Shown here one piece after another: positions 5,900-13,759 of a stretch of DNA of 38,727 nucleotides. The DNA lies in assembly GCA_017632155.1 (NCBI GenBank), contig JAGBRZ010000068.1, positions 1 to 38,727 of the forward strand, given 5' to 3'. The stretch's first letter is position 1; each line of letters begins with the position of its first letter. The translations under genes were made by a program, and so were the position numbers. This DNA is from Clostridia bacterium. Lineage in GTDB: Bacteria > Bacillota_A > Clostridia > Oscillospirales > CAG-272. The notes below the pieces were generated by a model that worked only from the letters and a program-made list of their open reading frames with translations, was not told the origin of the DNA and searched no databases.

Positions 5900-6562
5900 T
5901 TACATATCCTTTATAATTCTTCTCACTAATCCTATGACACGCACGCGGAGGACGGCGGACTTATCAAAGCGCATTGGCGGGTACATTGGATTAAACGAGT
6001 GCAACACTATCCAATCGGGACCGTATTCCACCTTTTTGACGTATCCTTCCTCGCCGTCGACGAGAACGACTGCCACAGAGCCGCTGTCTACGCTCTCCTG
6101 TTTGTGTACCTGTATCAGATCGCCGTCCTCAATCTTTGGATACATACTGTCTCCCTTGACGCGTATTATCAGCGTTTCCTTTGCCTCAAATTCATTATTT
6201 ATATAGAGAGGGAAATAGTCGACTATCTCTTCGTGCGCGGAGGCTCCGAAGCCCGCAGAGACCGATTCGAACACGGGAATCATGTGAACCTTGCTCGGCG
6301 ACATGATCTCGATCATACTTTTGACTTCCTTATTGTCCGATTTGTACGATACGAACACATCGGGCTTTTTTTCGTTTCCGAGGAGGTAGTCGACATCTAC
6401 GCCGAAGTAGTCGGCGATTTTTTTCAAAGTCGTTCCGCGAGGAATGACTTTTTCATTTTTCCATTTTGTTAAAGCACCTGAAGAAATTCCTATTTCTTTA
6501 GCTACTGTGTTCGGGGACATTCCTTGTTTTAAACATAAATTATAAAAAATTTCCCAAAACAT
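5900..6562 (-). CDS. CI/LexA-like prophage repressor with S24 self-cleavage domain
   Basis: A 220-residue repressor. An XRE-type helix-turn-helix occupies about residues 5-62 (TVAKEIGISSGALTKWKN), and a peptidase S24 domain about 92-215. The likely cleavage pair is Ala103-Gly104 in SVSAGFG. The catalytic serine is Ser139 (VKGDSMYP) and the general-base lysine Lys176 (GYVKKVEY), all in the usual order, so RecA-stimulated inactivation is expected. The frame extends 13 residues further upstream, but AAAGGAG lies 6-7 bases before the ATG at 6562, which fixes the start. It faces the Cro-like gene across an operator region (6574-6673) and leads the operon that carries the membrane nuclease. Confidence 0.95.
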   Translation of the reverse strand: MFWEIFYNLCLKQGMSPNTVAKEIGISSGALTKWKNEKVIPRGTTLKKIADYFGVDVDYLLGNEKKPDVFVSYKSDNKEVKSMIEIMSPSKVHMIPVFESVSAGFGASAHEEIVDYFPLYINNEFEAKETLIIRVKGDSMYPKIEDGDLIQVHKQESVDSGSVAVVLVDGEEGYVKKVEYGPDWIVLHSFNPMYPPMRFDKSAVLRVRVIGLVRRIIKDM

Positions 6563-6573
6563 TTTTACTCCTT

Positions 6574-6673
6574 TCTTACTAATTCTCACTAAAATTAGCA
6601 ATTGTGTTTTGTTTAATTTGTCAAAAATGAGAAAAAGTGAAATTTCATGTTGACAAATGAGATTTAGTGAGAT
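6574..6673. promoter_or_regulatory. three operator sites of the lysis/lysogeny switch
   Basis: Half-sites of the form TGAGA occur in pairs exactly 10 bases apart. One pair is at 6658-6672 (TGAGA/TGAGA), inside the P_R spacer. A second is at 6628-6642 (TGAGA/TGAAA). A third lies in the opposite orientation at 6574-6588 (TCTTA/TCTCA), just upstream of the repressor start codon. This gives the classical three-site arrangement, but with direct and not inverted half-sites. A TTGACA at 6619-6624, read leftward, may be the -35 of the repressor promoter; its -10 is poor. Confidence 0.62.
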
Positions 6674-6678
6674 ATAAT
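6650..6678 (+). promoter_or_regulatory. rightward early promoter (P_R type)
   Basis: TTGACA (6650-6655), 17 bases, TATAAT (6673-6678): a perfect sigma-A promoter. Its spacer contains an operator pair. It drives the Cro-like gene at 6750 and the early operon behind it. Confidence 0.88.
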
Positions 6679-6749
6679 ATAATCACAATAACCAAGTAAT
6701 TCAATTATAACACGAATTGCAAAATTTGTAAATAGGAAAGGAAAAAAAG

Positions 6750-6947
6750 ATGTTTAACAGGGAATTGTTACAGAAAAAGATGGACGAGCTTGGTTTGAAC
6801 CAGTATAAGCTTGCGGCGAAGGTTGTGACCTCACAGCCTATGATAGCGGGAATCGTACTCGGCTACAAGCAGCCGTCTCTCGCCCTTGCTGCGCGTATTG
6901 CCGCCGCGGTCGGCTGTAAGGTAGATGATTTTGTAAAGGAGGAATAA
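6750..6947 (+). CDS. Cro-like XRE-family regulator
   Basis: A 65-residue single-domain helix-turn-helix protein: helices 1-2 at ELLQKKMDELGLNQYKLAAK, recognition region VVTSQPMIAGIVLGYKQP, and then helices 4-5 ending KVDDFVKEE. A GGAAAGG site precedes the ATG. It is the first gene after P_R and is divergent from the S24 repressor, the standard Cro position. Its role is to bind the same operators and turn down the repressor in lytic growth. Confidence 0.85.
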   Translation: MFNRELLQKKMDELGLNQYKLAAKVVTSQPMIAGIVLGYKQPSLALAARIAAAVGCKVDDFVKEE

Positions 6948-6949
6948 AA

Positions 6950-7015
6950 TTGCTCGTAGGACAAGTTATTACGCGCATATACTTCATTACCAAAGAAAGA
7001 GAGGTAATACTATGA
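6950..7015 (+). CDS. possible 21-residue peptide with TTG start
   Basis: A TTG at 6950-6952 follows a very strong AAGGAGG site by 6-7 bases, and its 21-codon frame ends in a TGA that overlaps the next ATG (ATGA at 7012-7015). The spacing and overlap are those of a real coupled gene, but the length makes chance possible. The ribosome site also overlaps the end of the Cro-like gene. Confidence 0.3.
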   Translation: MLVGQVITRIYFITKEREVIL

Positions 7016-7161
7016 GTGAGCCAAAAGTTACGTTTGTAAACAAGCCGAATATGACGTACATATACGATGTTATATGTGAAATTATAGGAAGACAAAATGG
7101 CGGTGAGGTGGAATATACTCACAATACAACATTAAAGGAGGAATATAAAAATGCAGGATGA
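7012..7161 (+). CDS. hypothetical 49-residue early protein
   Basis: Begins MSEPKVTFVNKPNMTYIYDV and ends ...KEEYKNAG at a TGA at 7159-7161. An AGAGGT ribosome site lies 7 bases upstream, and the gene overlaps the start of the next one at 7151 by 11 bases. Short proteins of this type are common in the early operons of Clostridia phages, but I can assign no function. No membrane segment is seen. Confidence 0.65.
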   Translation: MSEPKVTFVNKPNMTYIYDVICEIIGRQNGGEVEYTHNTTLKEEYKNAG

Positions 7162-7468
7162 AAAAAGACTTATCGACGAGACTGAGTGTGATTTTTTTCA
7201 AGTAACACAGTTATGGGAGCTTGACACGGTGCGGAGGATCGCGAGACACGCGGTAAAGCTCGGCTACCGAAAGGAAAGAGAGACGGAGCTTGTCCTCGAT
7301 ACTGAGTTTGAGAGCAAAACGAAGGTGCGCTACCGTTGCCGTGAGTGCGGATATTGGCATACCGTTAAGGCTCAGAATGCGGACAATCTGCTCAAGGCTT
7401 TGCGTTACTGTTCTTCGTGCGGCGCGAGGATAATAGCAAAGATCGTTGGCGAGGAGGACAAGCAATGA
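7151..7468 (+). CDS. hypothetical zinc-ribbon protein
   Basis: A 105-residue protein with two CxxC pairs in its C-terminal half (YRCRECGYWH and RYCSSCGARI), spaced as in a small zinc ribbon. Its N-terminal half is helical and charged. An AAGGAGG site lies about 8 bases before the ATG. It overlaps its neighbours by a few bases at both ends and so belongs to the compact early operon. A DNA- or RNA-binding or host-takeover role is plausible, but nothing specific is visible. Confidence 0.72.
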   Translation: MQDEKRLIDETECDFFQVTQLWELDTVRRIARHAVKLGYRKERETELVLDTEFESKTKVRYRCRECGYWHTVKAQNADNLLKALRYCSSCGARIIAKIVGEEDKQ

Positions 7469-7719
7469 CCCCCGAGCAATTGGACATGGCATTGTGCTCT
7501 CGCTGTCCTGTAGTCCATGAGAACGCAAAATACGGCTCGGTGCGGTATTCTTACGTCTCGGGCATTATAACGCGTTACAACGAGGTTTTGGGGCGCGTGG
7601 AGACGTCTGTCGAGGTGACGGACAAGTCGGGCAACAGCGTGAGCATTTGCGATCCTGCCGAACTGAGATTTTGGCAGCCTGTAACCGATGATACCGACGG
7701 AAAGGAGGAGACGGCATGA
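7465..7719 (+). CDS. hypothetical early protein
   Basis: An 84-residue protein starting MTPEQLDMALCSRCPV. The frame is open 16 residues further upstream, but GAGGAG lies 8 bases before the ATG at 7465, and this ATG overlaps the preceding stop (ATGA), so the shorter form is chosen. The middle (SVRYSYVSGIITRYNE...VETSVEVTDKSGNSVSI) looks like a small beta barrel. Function unknown. Confidence 0.65.
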   Translation: MTPEQLDMALCSRCPVVHENAKYGSVRYSYVSGIITRYNEVLGRVETSVEVTDKSGNSVSICDPAELRFWQPVTDDTDGKEETA

Positions 7720-7922
7720 AAAGACACGCGATTTTAGAGGTAGGCAAGGTTTATAAAAACAGAGGCGGCGGCGAGTTTCGATGTCTCGACTCATACAAAG
7801 ATGACAGTTTTTGCCTTGTAAACACCAAGAGCCATTGGAGATTTACCGCTCACACCATCACGATGTACGATGATGGCACTATCGAATGGGACTACTCGTC
7901 TCACGGCTTTTTTGAAGCGTAA
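7716..7922 (+). CDS. hypothetical early protein
   Basis: A 68-residue protein with alternating beta-type segments (GKVYKNRGGGEFRCLDSY ... CLVNTKSHWRFTAHTI ... GTIEWDYSSHG). It starts at the ATGA overlap with the preceding gene, behind a GGAGGAG site. Small beta proteins with this outline are frequent in Firmicutes phage early regions. No function can be given. Confidence 0.65.
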   Translation: MKRHAILEVGKVYKNRGGGEFRCLDSYKDDSFCLVNTKSHWRFTAHTITMYDDGTIEWDYSSHGFFEA

Positions 7923-7935
7923 ACGGGAGGTCGAG

Positions 7936-8241
7936 ATGTTTAAGAAAGAGATAGAAAAGCTCATAGAGAACTACGAAAAGAAAGCGGAAGCAGCAGAAGC
8001 TAACTACCGCGATACTGGTTATGACCGCTACTACAACGCCGTTCAGCGTTATGTTGGGGTGACATCGTTCCTCAGAAAGAACTTAGAGTCACAAGAAAGA
8101 GCCGAGCGCGGAGATAAGCTCCAGTTCGAAATCGATGCTATGGCATCCGAGATACGAGAGTTTAGATATCTTTCTCCTCAAAGGAGAGAGGATAAGATAA
8201 ATGATATCTTTGTTCGTATAGAAAACTTGAGTAGGAGCTAA
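7936..8241 (+). CDS. hypothetical coiled-coil protein
   Basis: A 101-residue, highly charged helical protein starting MFKKEIEKLIENYEKKAEAA. An upstream in-frame ATG at 7870 lies inside the previous gene. GGGAGG lies 6-7 bases before 7936, so the shorter start is preferred. Nearly the whole length can form coiled coil. Unknown function. Confidence 0.65.
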   Translation: MFKKEIEKLIENYEKKAEAAEANYRDTGYDRYYNAVQRYVGVTSFLRKNLESQERAERGDKLQFEIDAMASEIREFRYLSPQRREDKINDIFVRIENLSRS

Positions 8242-8247
8242 GAAGGT

Positions 8248-8430
8248 GTGAAATATCTTGTTTCATTAAAAGATGAAAAAAGCGGCGACAACATTTATAT
8301 TTACACATTCGCGCCGCTTAGAGAAAGAACAGAAATTGAGTTTGGACACGATGATGATACAAAAGATGGTTTAAGAAAATGGAGAGTAATGTCGTGTTCT
8401 GAACACCCTTATGGAGTTATAAGGAGGTGA
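8248..8430 (+). CDS. hypothetical protein with GTG start
   Basis: A 60-residue protein read from GTG at 8248 (AAGAAGG just upstream). It begins (M)KYLVSLKDEKSGDNIYIYTF and ends YGVIRR. It is acidic in the middle (EIEFGHDDDTKDG). No recognised domain. The coupled position between neighbours supports it being real. Confidence 0.55.
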   Translation: MKYLVSLKDEKSGDNIYIYTFAPLRERTEIEFGHDDDTKDGLRKWRVMSCSEHPYGVIRR

Positions 8431-8435
8431 AAATT

Positions 8436-8567
8436 ATGAAGCTATTGAGGACCATATGGTCGTACATACTCGCGTTCACGGTGGATCTGAAAAAGACCGC
8501 GCAGGCGGCTAATGAAGCGGCAAACGCGGACGAGCTCGACGAGAGAATAAGAAAAAGCACCCGGTGA
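8436..8567 (+). CDS. hypothetical 43-residue protein
   Basis: Starts MKLLRTIWSYILAFTVDLKK and continues as a charged helix (AANADELDERIRKSTR). It has an excellent AAGGAGGTG site 8 bases upstream, partly within the previous gene. Residues 5-16 are hydrophobic, so it may sit at the membrane surface. It ends inside the hairpin at 8554-8585. It closes the first part of the early operon. Function unknown. Confidence 0.6.
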   Translation: MKLLRTIWSYILAFTVDLKKTAQAANEAANADELDERIRKSTR

Positions 8568-8585
8568 GGCAACACCAAGTGCTTT
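8554..8585. other. strong hairpin at the end of the first early gene block
   Basis: AAAGCAC (8554-8560) pairs with GTGCTTT (8579-8585). An inner GGTG/CACC stem caps it with a six-base loop, after a two-by-two internal loop. Rightward it is not followed by T. Leftward it is followed by a short T run. It may be an attenuator or RNA-stabilising stem, or a leftward terminator. Confidence 0.5.
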
Positions 8586-8667
8586 GAGTGGGAATATTTG
8601 TCGTCAAAATTCCTACTCCTATTTTACCACGGGAATTAAAAAAAGTCAATATGATAGGAGAAAATTT

Positions 8668-9621
8668 ATGTCAATCAAAGTTGTAAACGTCAAGGATATC
8701 TCCCGCGAGGAGTGGCTTGAATATAGACGTCACGGACTTGGCGGCTCGGACGCGGCGGCGGTGATGGGGTTGAATCCCTTTAGAAGCCGATTGGAGCTTT
8801 ACTCGGACAAGCTTGGAAACATGCCCGAGCAAGAGGACAACGAGGCTATGCGCGTAGGTCGTGATCTTGAGCAGTACGTTGCGGATCGTTTCTGTGAGGC
8901 TACGGGCAAAAAGGTCCGCCGAAACAATTTCATGTGGCGCCACGACGATCATGAGTTTATGCTTGCCGACGTCGACCGTGAGATCATCGGAGAGAACGCG
9001 GGACTTGAGTGTAAGACCACAAGCGTATGGAATAAATCGGACTTTCGCAAGGGAGAGATCCCGCTCGTGTATTACGTGCAGTGCGTTCACTATATGGCGG
9101 TCAGAGGATATGACCGAATGTATCTTGCAGTACTTATTCTCGGTAAGGGATTCTATTGGTTCGTTATCGAGCGTAACGAGCGTGAGATAGACGCGCTTAT
9201 AACATCAGAGAGCTCATTCTGGTACGATCACGTTCTTAAGGGCATTCCTCCCTCGGCTGACGGCTCAAAGAGCTCTGAAGCAGCTGTAAATGCACTGTGG
9301 GGTGCGGAATGCGACGGAGAGGAGATATTTCTTCACGATATGGCTGATACGATCAAGGAATATGCTGCGGCTCTCGTTCAGATAAAGCAGATGCAGAAAT
9401 ACGCCGATAGCTTAAAACAGAGTATTCAGCTCGTTATGCAGGAACACGGCAGAGGATCAAGTGACGAATATTCGGTCACGTGGCTTCCTGAAAGAAGAAG
9501 AACGGTAGACGCGGACAAGCTCCGCGAAAGCTACCCCGAAGCGTATAACGCTTGTATAAAAACATCAACGTCAAGAATTTTTAAAATTAAGGAGATAAAG
9601 AAAGATGAGTACAACGACTAA
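8668..9621 (+). CDS. YqaJ-family (lambda exonuclease-like) recombination nuclease
   Basis: A 317-residue protein with the YqaJ fold signature: EWLEYRRHGLGGSDAAAVMG near residues 15-34, LADVDRE around 99-104 and GLECKTTS at 112-119. The last two give the Asp and Glu-x-Lys active-site ligands of the PD-(D/E)xK exonucleases. It degrades one strand of double-stranded DNA ends so that the RecT-type annealing protein next door can load. The frame extends 28 codons upstream without a ribosome site, while GATAGGAG lies 8 bases before the ATG at 8668. The next gene overlaps its end by 17 bases. Confidence 0.92.
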   Translation: MSIKVVNVKDISREEWLEYRRHGLGGSDAAAVMGLNPFRSRLELYSDKLGNMPEQEDNEAMRVGRDLEQYVADRFCEATGKKVRRNNFMWRHDDHEFMLADVDREIIGENAGLECKTTSVWNKSDFRKGEIPLVYYVQCVHYMAVRGYDRMYLAVLILGKGFYWFVIERNEREIDALITSESSFWYDHVLKGIPPSADGSKSSEAAVNALWGAECDGEEIFLHDMADTIKEYAAALVQIKQMQKYADSLKQSIQLVMQEHGRGSSDEYSVTWLPERRRTVDADKLRESYPEAYNACIKTSTSRIFKIKEIKKDEYND

Positions 9622-10408
9622 CACCCAAAACGCAATTGCAAACGCGGCGCAGAACGCGCAAGCCCCCGCAGCTCCCGCGCAGAGAACACCCGCCTCGATG
9701 ATGAGCTCGATCGTCAATTCAACGGCGACAAAGAAGCTGCTTGAGAACACGCTTAAAGAAAACGCGGGAACGTTCGCCGCGTCGATAATCGACCTCTACA
9801 ATACCGACGCGTATTTACAGAAATGCGATCCTAAACAGGTATTCGGTGAGTGCTTGAAGGCGGCTTCTCTCGACCTTCCGATAAACAAGCAGCTCGGATT
9901 CGCGTATATCGTTCCGTATAAGAACGTCCCGCAGTTCCAGATAGGCTATAAGGGCATGATACAGCTCGTAATGCGTACGGGCGCGTACAAATACATAAAC
10001 GCGGGTCCCGTGTACGAGGGAGAGTATCTCGGTGAGGATAAGATGACGGGAGAGATAGATCTCGGCGGCGCAAAAACGTCGGACACGGTCATAGGATATT
10101 TTGCCTATATCGAGACGAATAACGGTTTCTCAAAGGCTCTTTATTGGACTAAAGAAAAGGTAATATCTCACGCTAAGAGATTTTCAAAGAGCTATAACGC
10201 AGGCTCTGCGATATGGAAGGAGCATTTTGACGAAATGGCGCAAAAGACGGTGCTCCGCAATCTGCTTTCAAAATGGGGCTTTATGACGGTAAAAATGGCG
10301 TCCGCTCTAAATAGCGATTCCGACGAAAGAACCGATGCGCCCGAGCAGCCCCCCGAGCCTGTAGCGGTAGAGTATGAGGTAAATGTTGAGACCGGGGAGG
10401 TAGAATAA
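9605..10408 (+). CDS. recT: RecT-family single-strand annealing protein
   Basis: A 267-residue protein with the RecT core (about residues 35-235): FGECLKAASLDLPINKQLGF, IVPYKNVPQFQIGYKGMIQL and EMAQKTVLRNLLSKWG are typical. The first 35 residues are a low-complexity Ala/Gln/Pro region and the end is acidic. It anneals complementary strands produced by the YqaJ nuclease, for replication-linked recombination and circularisation. It follows that gene with a 17-base overlap and touches the SSB start. Confidence 0.95.
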   Translation: MSTTTNTQNAIANAAQNAQAPAAPAQRTPASMMSSIVNSTATKKLLENTLKENAGTFAASIIDLYNTDAYLQKCDPKQVFGECLKAASLDLPINKQLGFAYIVPYKNVPQFQIGYKGMIQLVMRTGAYKYINAGPVYEGEYLGEDKMTGEIDLGGAKTSDTVIGYFAYIETNNGFSKALYWTKEKVISHAKRFSKSYNAGSAIWKEHFDEMAQKTVLRNLLSKWGFMTVKMASALNSDSDERTDAPEQPPEPVAVEYEVNVETGEVE

Positions 10409-10902
10409 TGGCTAACTTTAATCTTAATAAAGCGATTTTGGGCGGTAGAATGGTATCTACTCCCGAGCTCAAGCAGACCCCATCAGGCGTAGCGGTATGC
10501 TCGTTCTCGATCGCGGTGAATCGCCGTGTGGCGAAGGATGCGGAGCAGCAGGTCGATTTTATAAACTGCCAAGCGTGGAGAAACACTGCGGAGTTTATCG
10601 CTAAGTACTTTCGCAAAGGCTCGTCTATCTGTATTGTGGGTCAGATACAGACGCGCTCTTGGCAGGATCAGCAAGGTAACAAACGCTATGTGACAGAGGT
10701 GGTCGTTGACGAGGCTAATTTCGTTGACTCAAAGAGCGACGTCGGACAAGCTTCAGCGCCCTATATTCCCGACGCATACACCGCTCCAAGCGGATATATA
10801 CCGCAGTCGAGCGTTCCTACGGATACGGCACAACAACAGGCAATGAGCTTCACTCCGAAGCCATTCGCCGCAAACGAGACAGACGACGATCTGCCGTTTT
10901 AA
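10408..10902 (+). CDS. ssb: single-stranded DNA-binding protein
   Basis: A 164-residue SSB: an OB-fold domain in residues 1-110 (LNKAILGGRMVSTPELKQTP, INCQAWRNTAEFIAKYF, GSSICIVGQIQTRSW), a flexible Pro/Gln/Ser linker and the acidic tip DDDLPF that binds partner proteins. GGGGAGG precedes the ATG. With YqaJ and RecT it forms the recombination/replication module. Confidence 0.96.
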   Translation: MANFNLNKAILGGRMVSTPELKQTPSGVAVCSFSIAVNRRVAKDAEQQVDFINCQAWRNTAEFIAKYFRKGSSICIVGQIQTRSWQDQQGNKRYVTEVVVDEANFVDSKSDVGQASAPYIPDAYTAPSGYIPQSSVPTDTAQQQAMSFTPKPFAANETDDDLPF

Positions 10903-10926
10903 TAAGTAAAGCGAGGTAAAAAACAT

Positions 10927-11667
10927 ATGCCAAACCGAGTATTAAAAGAATCGATCAAGCGCAGTCCGCAGATTGATGCTTTAACATGGTTCGAAGAGGT
11001 GGTATTTTATCGCCTTATCGTAACGGTAGATGATTACGGCTGCACAGACGGCAGAAATAACGCTTTGAGAAGCGATCTTTTTCCGACTAAGGACTCTATC
11101 ACTCAAAAAGCAATGAACGACGCTATTGACAAATTAGAGCGATCTGGACTTGTTATAAGGTACGTTGTAGACGGTATTCCATACTTGTATCTTCCAACGT
11201 GGGACAAACACCAAAGAGTGAGAAATAAGCATCGAAAATATCCAATTCCACCCTGTTGCGATGACTTGTCAGCAAATTGCGGACAAATGTCAGCAAGTTG
11301 TCTGCCTGAATCCAATCCAATCCGAATCCAATCCGAATCCAAAGAGAGAGACGCGCCCGCGCACGCACGCGAGGGAAAAAAGGCATACGGAGAATTTTCT
11401 AACGTCTTTTTGACCGAAGCGGAGCATACTGCGCTTAACGAGCGTTTCGGAGGGAATACCGAGAAGCTGCTTAATACCTTTTCTTGCAAGCTCAAGGCAA
11501 AAGGGTATACATACGATAACCATTACGCTACGTTGCTTCTGTGGGCAGAGGAGGACGGTATAAGCAAGGAAAACGCCAAGAGCTATGACACTGACGATTT
11601 CTTTGAAGCGTCACTCAAAAGAAGCTACGAGGAATTTGATAAAAAATACGGAGGTACAGGATCATGA
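10927..11667 (+). CDS. phage replisome organiser (DnaD/DnaB-like initiation protein)
   Basis: A 246-residue protein. The N-terminal winged-helix domain (about residues 1-95) has the replisome-organiser pattern: VLKESIKRSPQIDALTWFEE, FYRLIVTVDDYGCTDGR, DAIDKLERSGLVIRY, LPTWDKHQRVR. A Ser/Asn-rich linker follows, then a C-terminal DnaD-like helical part ending in a tyrosine-rich tail. Such proteins bind the phage origin and recruit the host helicase loader. Origin repeats often lie inside the linker-coding region. Here the DNA near 11311-11345 contains the direct repeat CCAATCCGAAT, a possible iteron remnant. No helicase or helicase loader is visible in the genome, so host DnaC/DnaB-type proteins are presumably used. 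Confidence 0.82.
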   Translation: MPNRVLKESIKRSPQIDALTWFEEVVFYRLIVTVDDYGCTDGRNNALRSDLFPTKDSITQKAMNDAIDKLERSGLVIRYVVDGIPYLYLPTWDKHQRVRNKHRKYPIPPCCDDLSANCGQMSASCLPESNPIRIQSESKERDAPAHAREGKKAYGEFSNVFLTEAEHTALNERFGGNTEKLLNTFSCKLKAKGYTYDNHYATLLLWAEEDGISKENAKSYDTDDFFEASLKRSYEEFDKKYGGTGS

Positions 11668-11843
11668 GATGTGAACATCGCGATCGCGAGTGTTATGCTT
11701 GCGGACAGTGTGAGCCTAAGAGAAAACAGATACATACGTGCTTCCTCTGCGACGAGCCTATATACGAGGGCGATATCTATTACGACGTAGGTGACGTGAT
11801 ATATTGCCGTCATTGCGTTGAGGAGGGGAGGAAAACGGCATGA
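11664..11843 (+). CDS. small zinc-finger protein
   Basis: A 59-residue protein, MRCEHRDRECYACGQCEPKR followed by HTCFLCDEPIYEGDIYYDV and YCRHCVEEGRK. Four C-rich pairs form one or two zinc sites. It overlaps the replisome-organiser stop (ATGA at 11664) and the methyltransferase start (ATGA at 11840), showing tight coupling. It may be a DNA-binding accessory factor. I do not recognise a named family. Confidence 0.75.
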   Translation: MRCEHRDRECYACGQCEPKRKQIHTCFLCDEPIYEGDIYYDVGDVIYCRHCVEEGRKTA

Positions 11844-13750
11844 GTAACCAATATAATTTTTTTGACTATTGCATTGTCGATAGTTTTGCCGGGGGCGGTG
11901 GAGCATCGACAGGTATAGAATTAGCTACAGGACACCCGGTAGATGTTGCGATAAACCACAGTGAAGCGGCAATAATGATGCACCGTCGGAATCACCCTTT
12001 TACCGAGCATTACCGTGAGGATATTTGGCAGGTAGATCCTAAGACTGCCGTGAGAGGCAGACACGTTCGCCTTGCGTGGTTCTCCCCGGACTGCAAACAC
12101 TTTTCAAGAGCGAAAGGTGCGGCTTTGGTGGATAGAAAAATCAGAGGTCTTGCATGGGTAGTATTAAAATGGGCTGCTGAGGTTCGCCCTGACGTCATAA
12201 TGCTTGAAAACGTTCCTGAGTTTGTAACGTGGGGACCTGTACGAAAAGGTAAGCCCGTTAAAAGTAAAGCGGGACAGACATATCAAAAATGGCTTTCGCA
12301 GTTGGAAGCTCTTGGATACAAGGTCGAGACACGTAAGCTTTGCGCTGCCGACTACGGCGCACCGACTATTCGCACACGTTTTCATTTGATAGCCCGGTGT
12401 GATGGTAAGCCGATAGTATTTCCCGAGCGAACACACGCACCGAGAGATCATGTGGACGTTGCGCGAGGAAAGCTCAAGCCTTGGAGATCTGCATCTGAGA
12501 TCATAGATTTTTCTTTACCGTGTCCGTCGATATTTGCAAGTAAACAAGAGATCAAGGAGCAGTACGGTGTAAATGCTATGCGTCCCTTGAAAGAAAATAC
12601 ACTGCGTCGTATCGCACGTGGACTTGATAAGTTTGTCCTTAATAGCGCAGAGCCGTTTATTATTCAACAAAAGTTTCAAAATAGTGCGCAAGACATAAAT
12701 AACCCGCTTTCGACAGTAACAGCTGTAGGCGCACATGAAGTTATAAACCCTGTTGTAATTCCGTATCATATGCACAATCATTCTAACGCGAGCGGAACGG
12801 ATATGCGAGATCCTGTAAACACAGTTACAGGTGTTGGCGCTCAGATGTTGGTGGAATCTCTTGTTACACCGTATGCTATTTGCAATAATACAGGAAACGT
12901 ACCGCACGGCATGGACGAGCCTGTTCCAACGGTTACAACGGGCGGAAGAAATATTCTCGCTGCACCGACGTTGATCCAATATCATACTGAGCAGAGTGCA
13001 AAGGAAGTCAGAGGACAAGCCATAGACGAACCGATACAGACGGTTGATGCAGCAAATCGTTACGGTTTAAGTGCGGCATGGCTGACACAGTATTTTAGCG
13101 GAGAAGGGCATTATCATTCCGTAGAGAAGCCGCTTGCAACTATTACTACAATGGAACGCGAGGGTGTTACAGCTGCTTTCTTGTCAAAGTTTTTTACAGG
13201 TGTGGACGGTGCGGAGATAAAAGAACCTTTACCCACTGTTACAGCTGTGGATCATAATTCATTGTCTCTTGCTCATCTTGCGCATTTCAAGGGTAAGGAC
13301 AAAGGTCAGCACCTGCTTGATCCTCTGATGAGCTTGACCTCTCGTGATAGTTTTGCCGATATACGCACGACTATCGTAAAATGGGACGGACAGAGCGATC
13401 TTGGATATTGGTCAGAGGTCCGCAAAATGTTAAATCAGTATTGCGGATATAATATCGCGGAAGATGAGATCCTGCTACTCAATATTCGAGGCATATGGTA
13501 CTACATTTCGGATATTGGCTTGCGAATGCTGACGCCCCGAGAGCTTTATGATGCTATGGGATTTCCGCACGATTACATAATAGATCGAGACGTGAACGGT
13601 AACGCGATCTCTCGTGCCGATCAGGTAGCTCGTTGCGGTAATGCTGTTTGTCCCGCAGTGGCAGAAGCTCTTGTTAGAGCTAATTTGCCCGAATGCTGTA
13701 AAAAGAAAATTCTTGATATGCAAGATCTGCATAACGTTATGACGAGTTAG
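11840..13750 (+). CDS. C5-cytosine DNA methyltransferase with repeat-built target domain
   Basis: A 636-residue C5-cytosine methyltransferase. Motif I is DSFAGGGGASTG (14-25). The catalytic loop is FSPDCKHFS, with the cysteine at 85 in an SPDC context instead of the usual PPCQ. Motif VI is MLENVPEF (Glu123) and motif VIII is IRTRFHLIA (177-185). Motifs IX-X come at the far end (LTPRELYDAMGFP, ARCGNAVCPAVAEAL). Between residues 287 and about 520 lie seven imperfect repeats of 32-37 residues, each opening with a D/EPxxTVT-type motif. They occupy the place of the target-recognition domain. The enzyme probably methylates phage DNA against host restriction. Specificity cannot be read from the sequence. 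It overlaps the zinc-finger gene and is followed by small genes and a Lar-type protein. Confidence 0.93.
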   Translation: MSNQYNFFDYCIVDSFAGGGGASTGIELATGHPVDVAINHSEAAIMMHRRNHPFTEHYREDIWQVDPKTAVRGRHVRLAWFSPDCKHFSRAKGAALVDRKIRGLAWVVLKWAAEVRPDVIMLENVPEFVTWGPVRKGKPVKSKAGQTYQKWLSQLEALGYKVETRKLCAADYGAPTIRTRFHLIARCDGKPIVFPERTHAPRDHVDVARGKLKPWRSASEIIDFSLPCPSIFASKQEIKEQYGVNAMRPLKENTLRRIARGLDKFVLNSAEPFIIQQKFQNSAQDINNPLSTVTAVGAHEVINPVVIPYHMHNHSNASGTDMRDPVNTVTGVGAQMLVESLVTPYAICNNTGNVPHGMDEPVPTVTTGGRNILAAPTLIQYHTEQSAKEVRGQAIDEPIQTVDAANRYGLSAAWLTQYFSGEGHYHSVEKPLATITTMEREGVTAAFLSKFFTGVDGAEIKEPLPTVTAVDHNSLSLAHLAHFKGKDKGQHLLDPLMSLTSRDSFADIRTTIVKWDGQSDLGYWSEVRKMLNQYCGYNIAEDEILLLNIRGIWYYISDIGLRMLTPRELYDAMGFPHDYIIDRDVNGNAISRADQVARCGNAVCPAVAEALVRANLPECCKKKILDMQDLHNVMTS

Positions 13751-13759
13751 GAGGCAATC

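Noticed and set aside
11311..11345. Short direct repeats CCAATCCGAAT in the replisome-organiser gene as a replication origin
   Set aside because: Only two to three imperfect copies and no adjacent AT-rich melting stretch. Mentioned as a possibility under the gene but not called as an origin.
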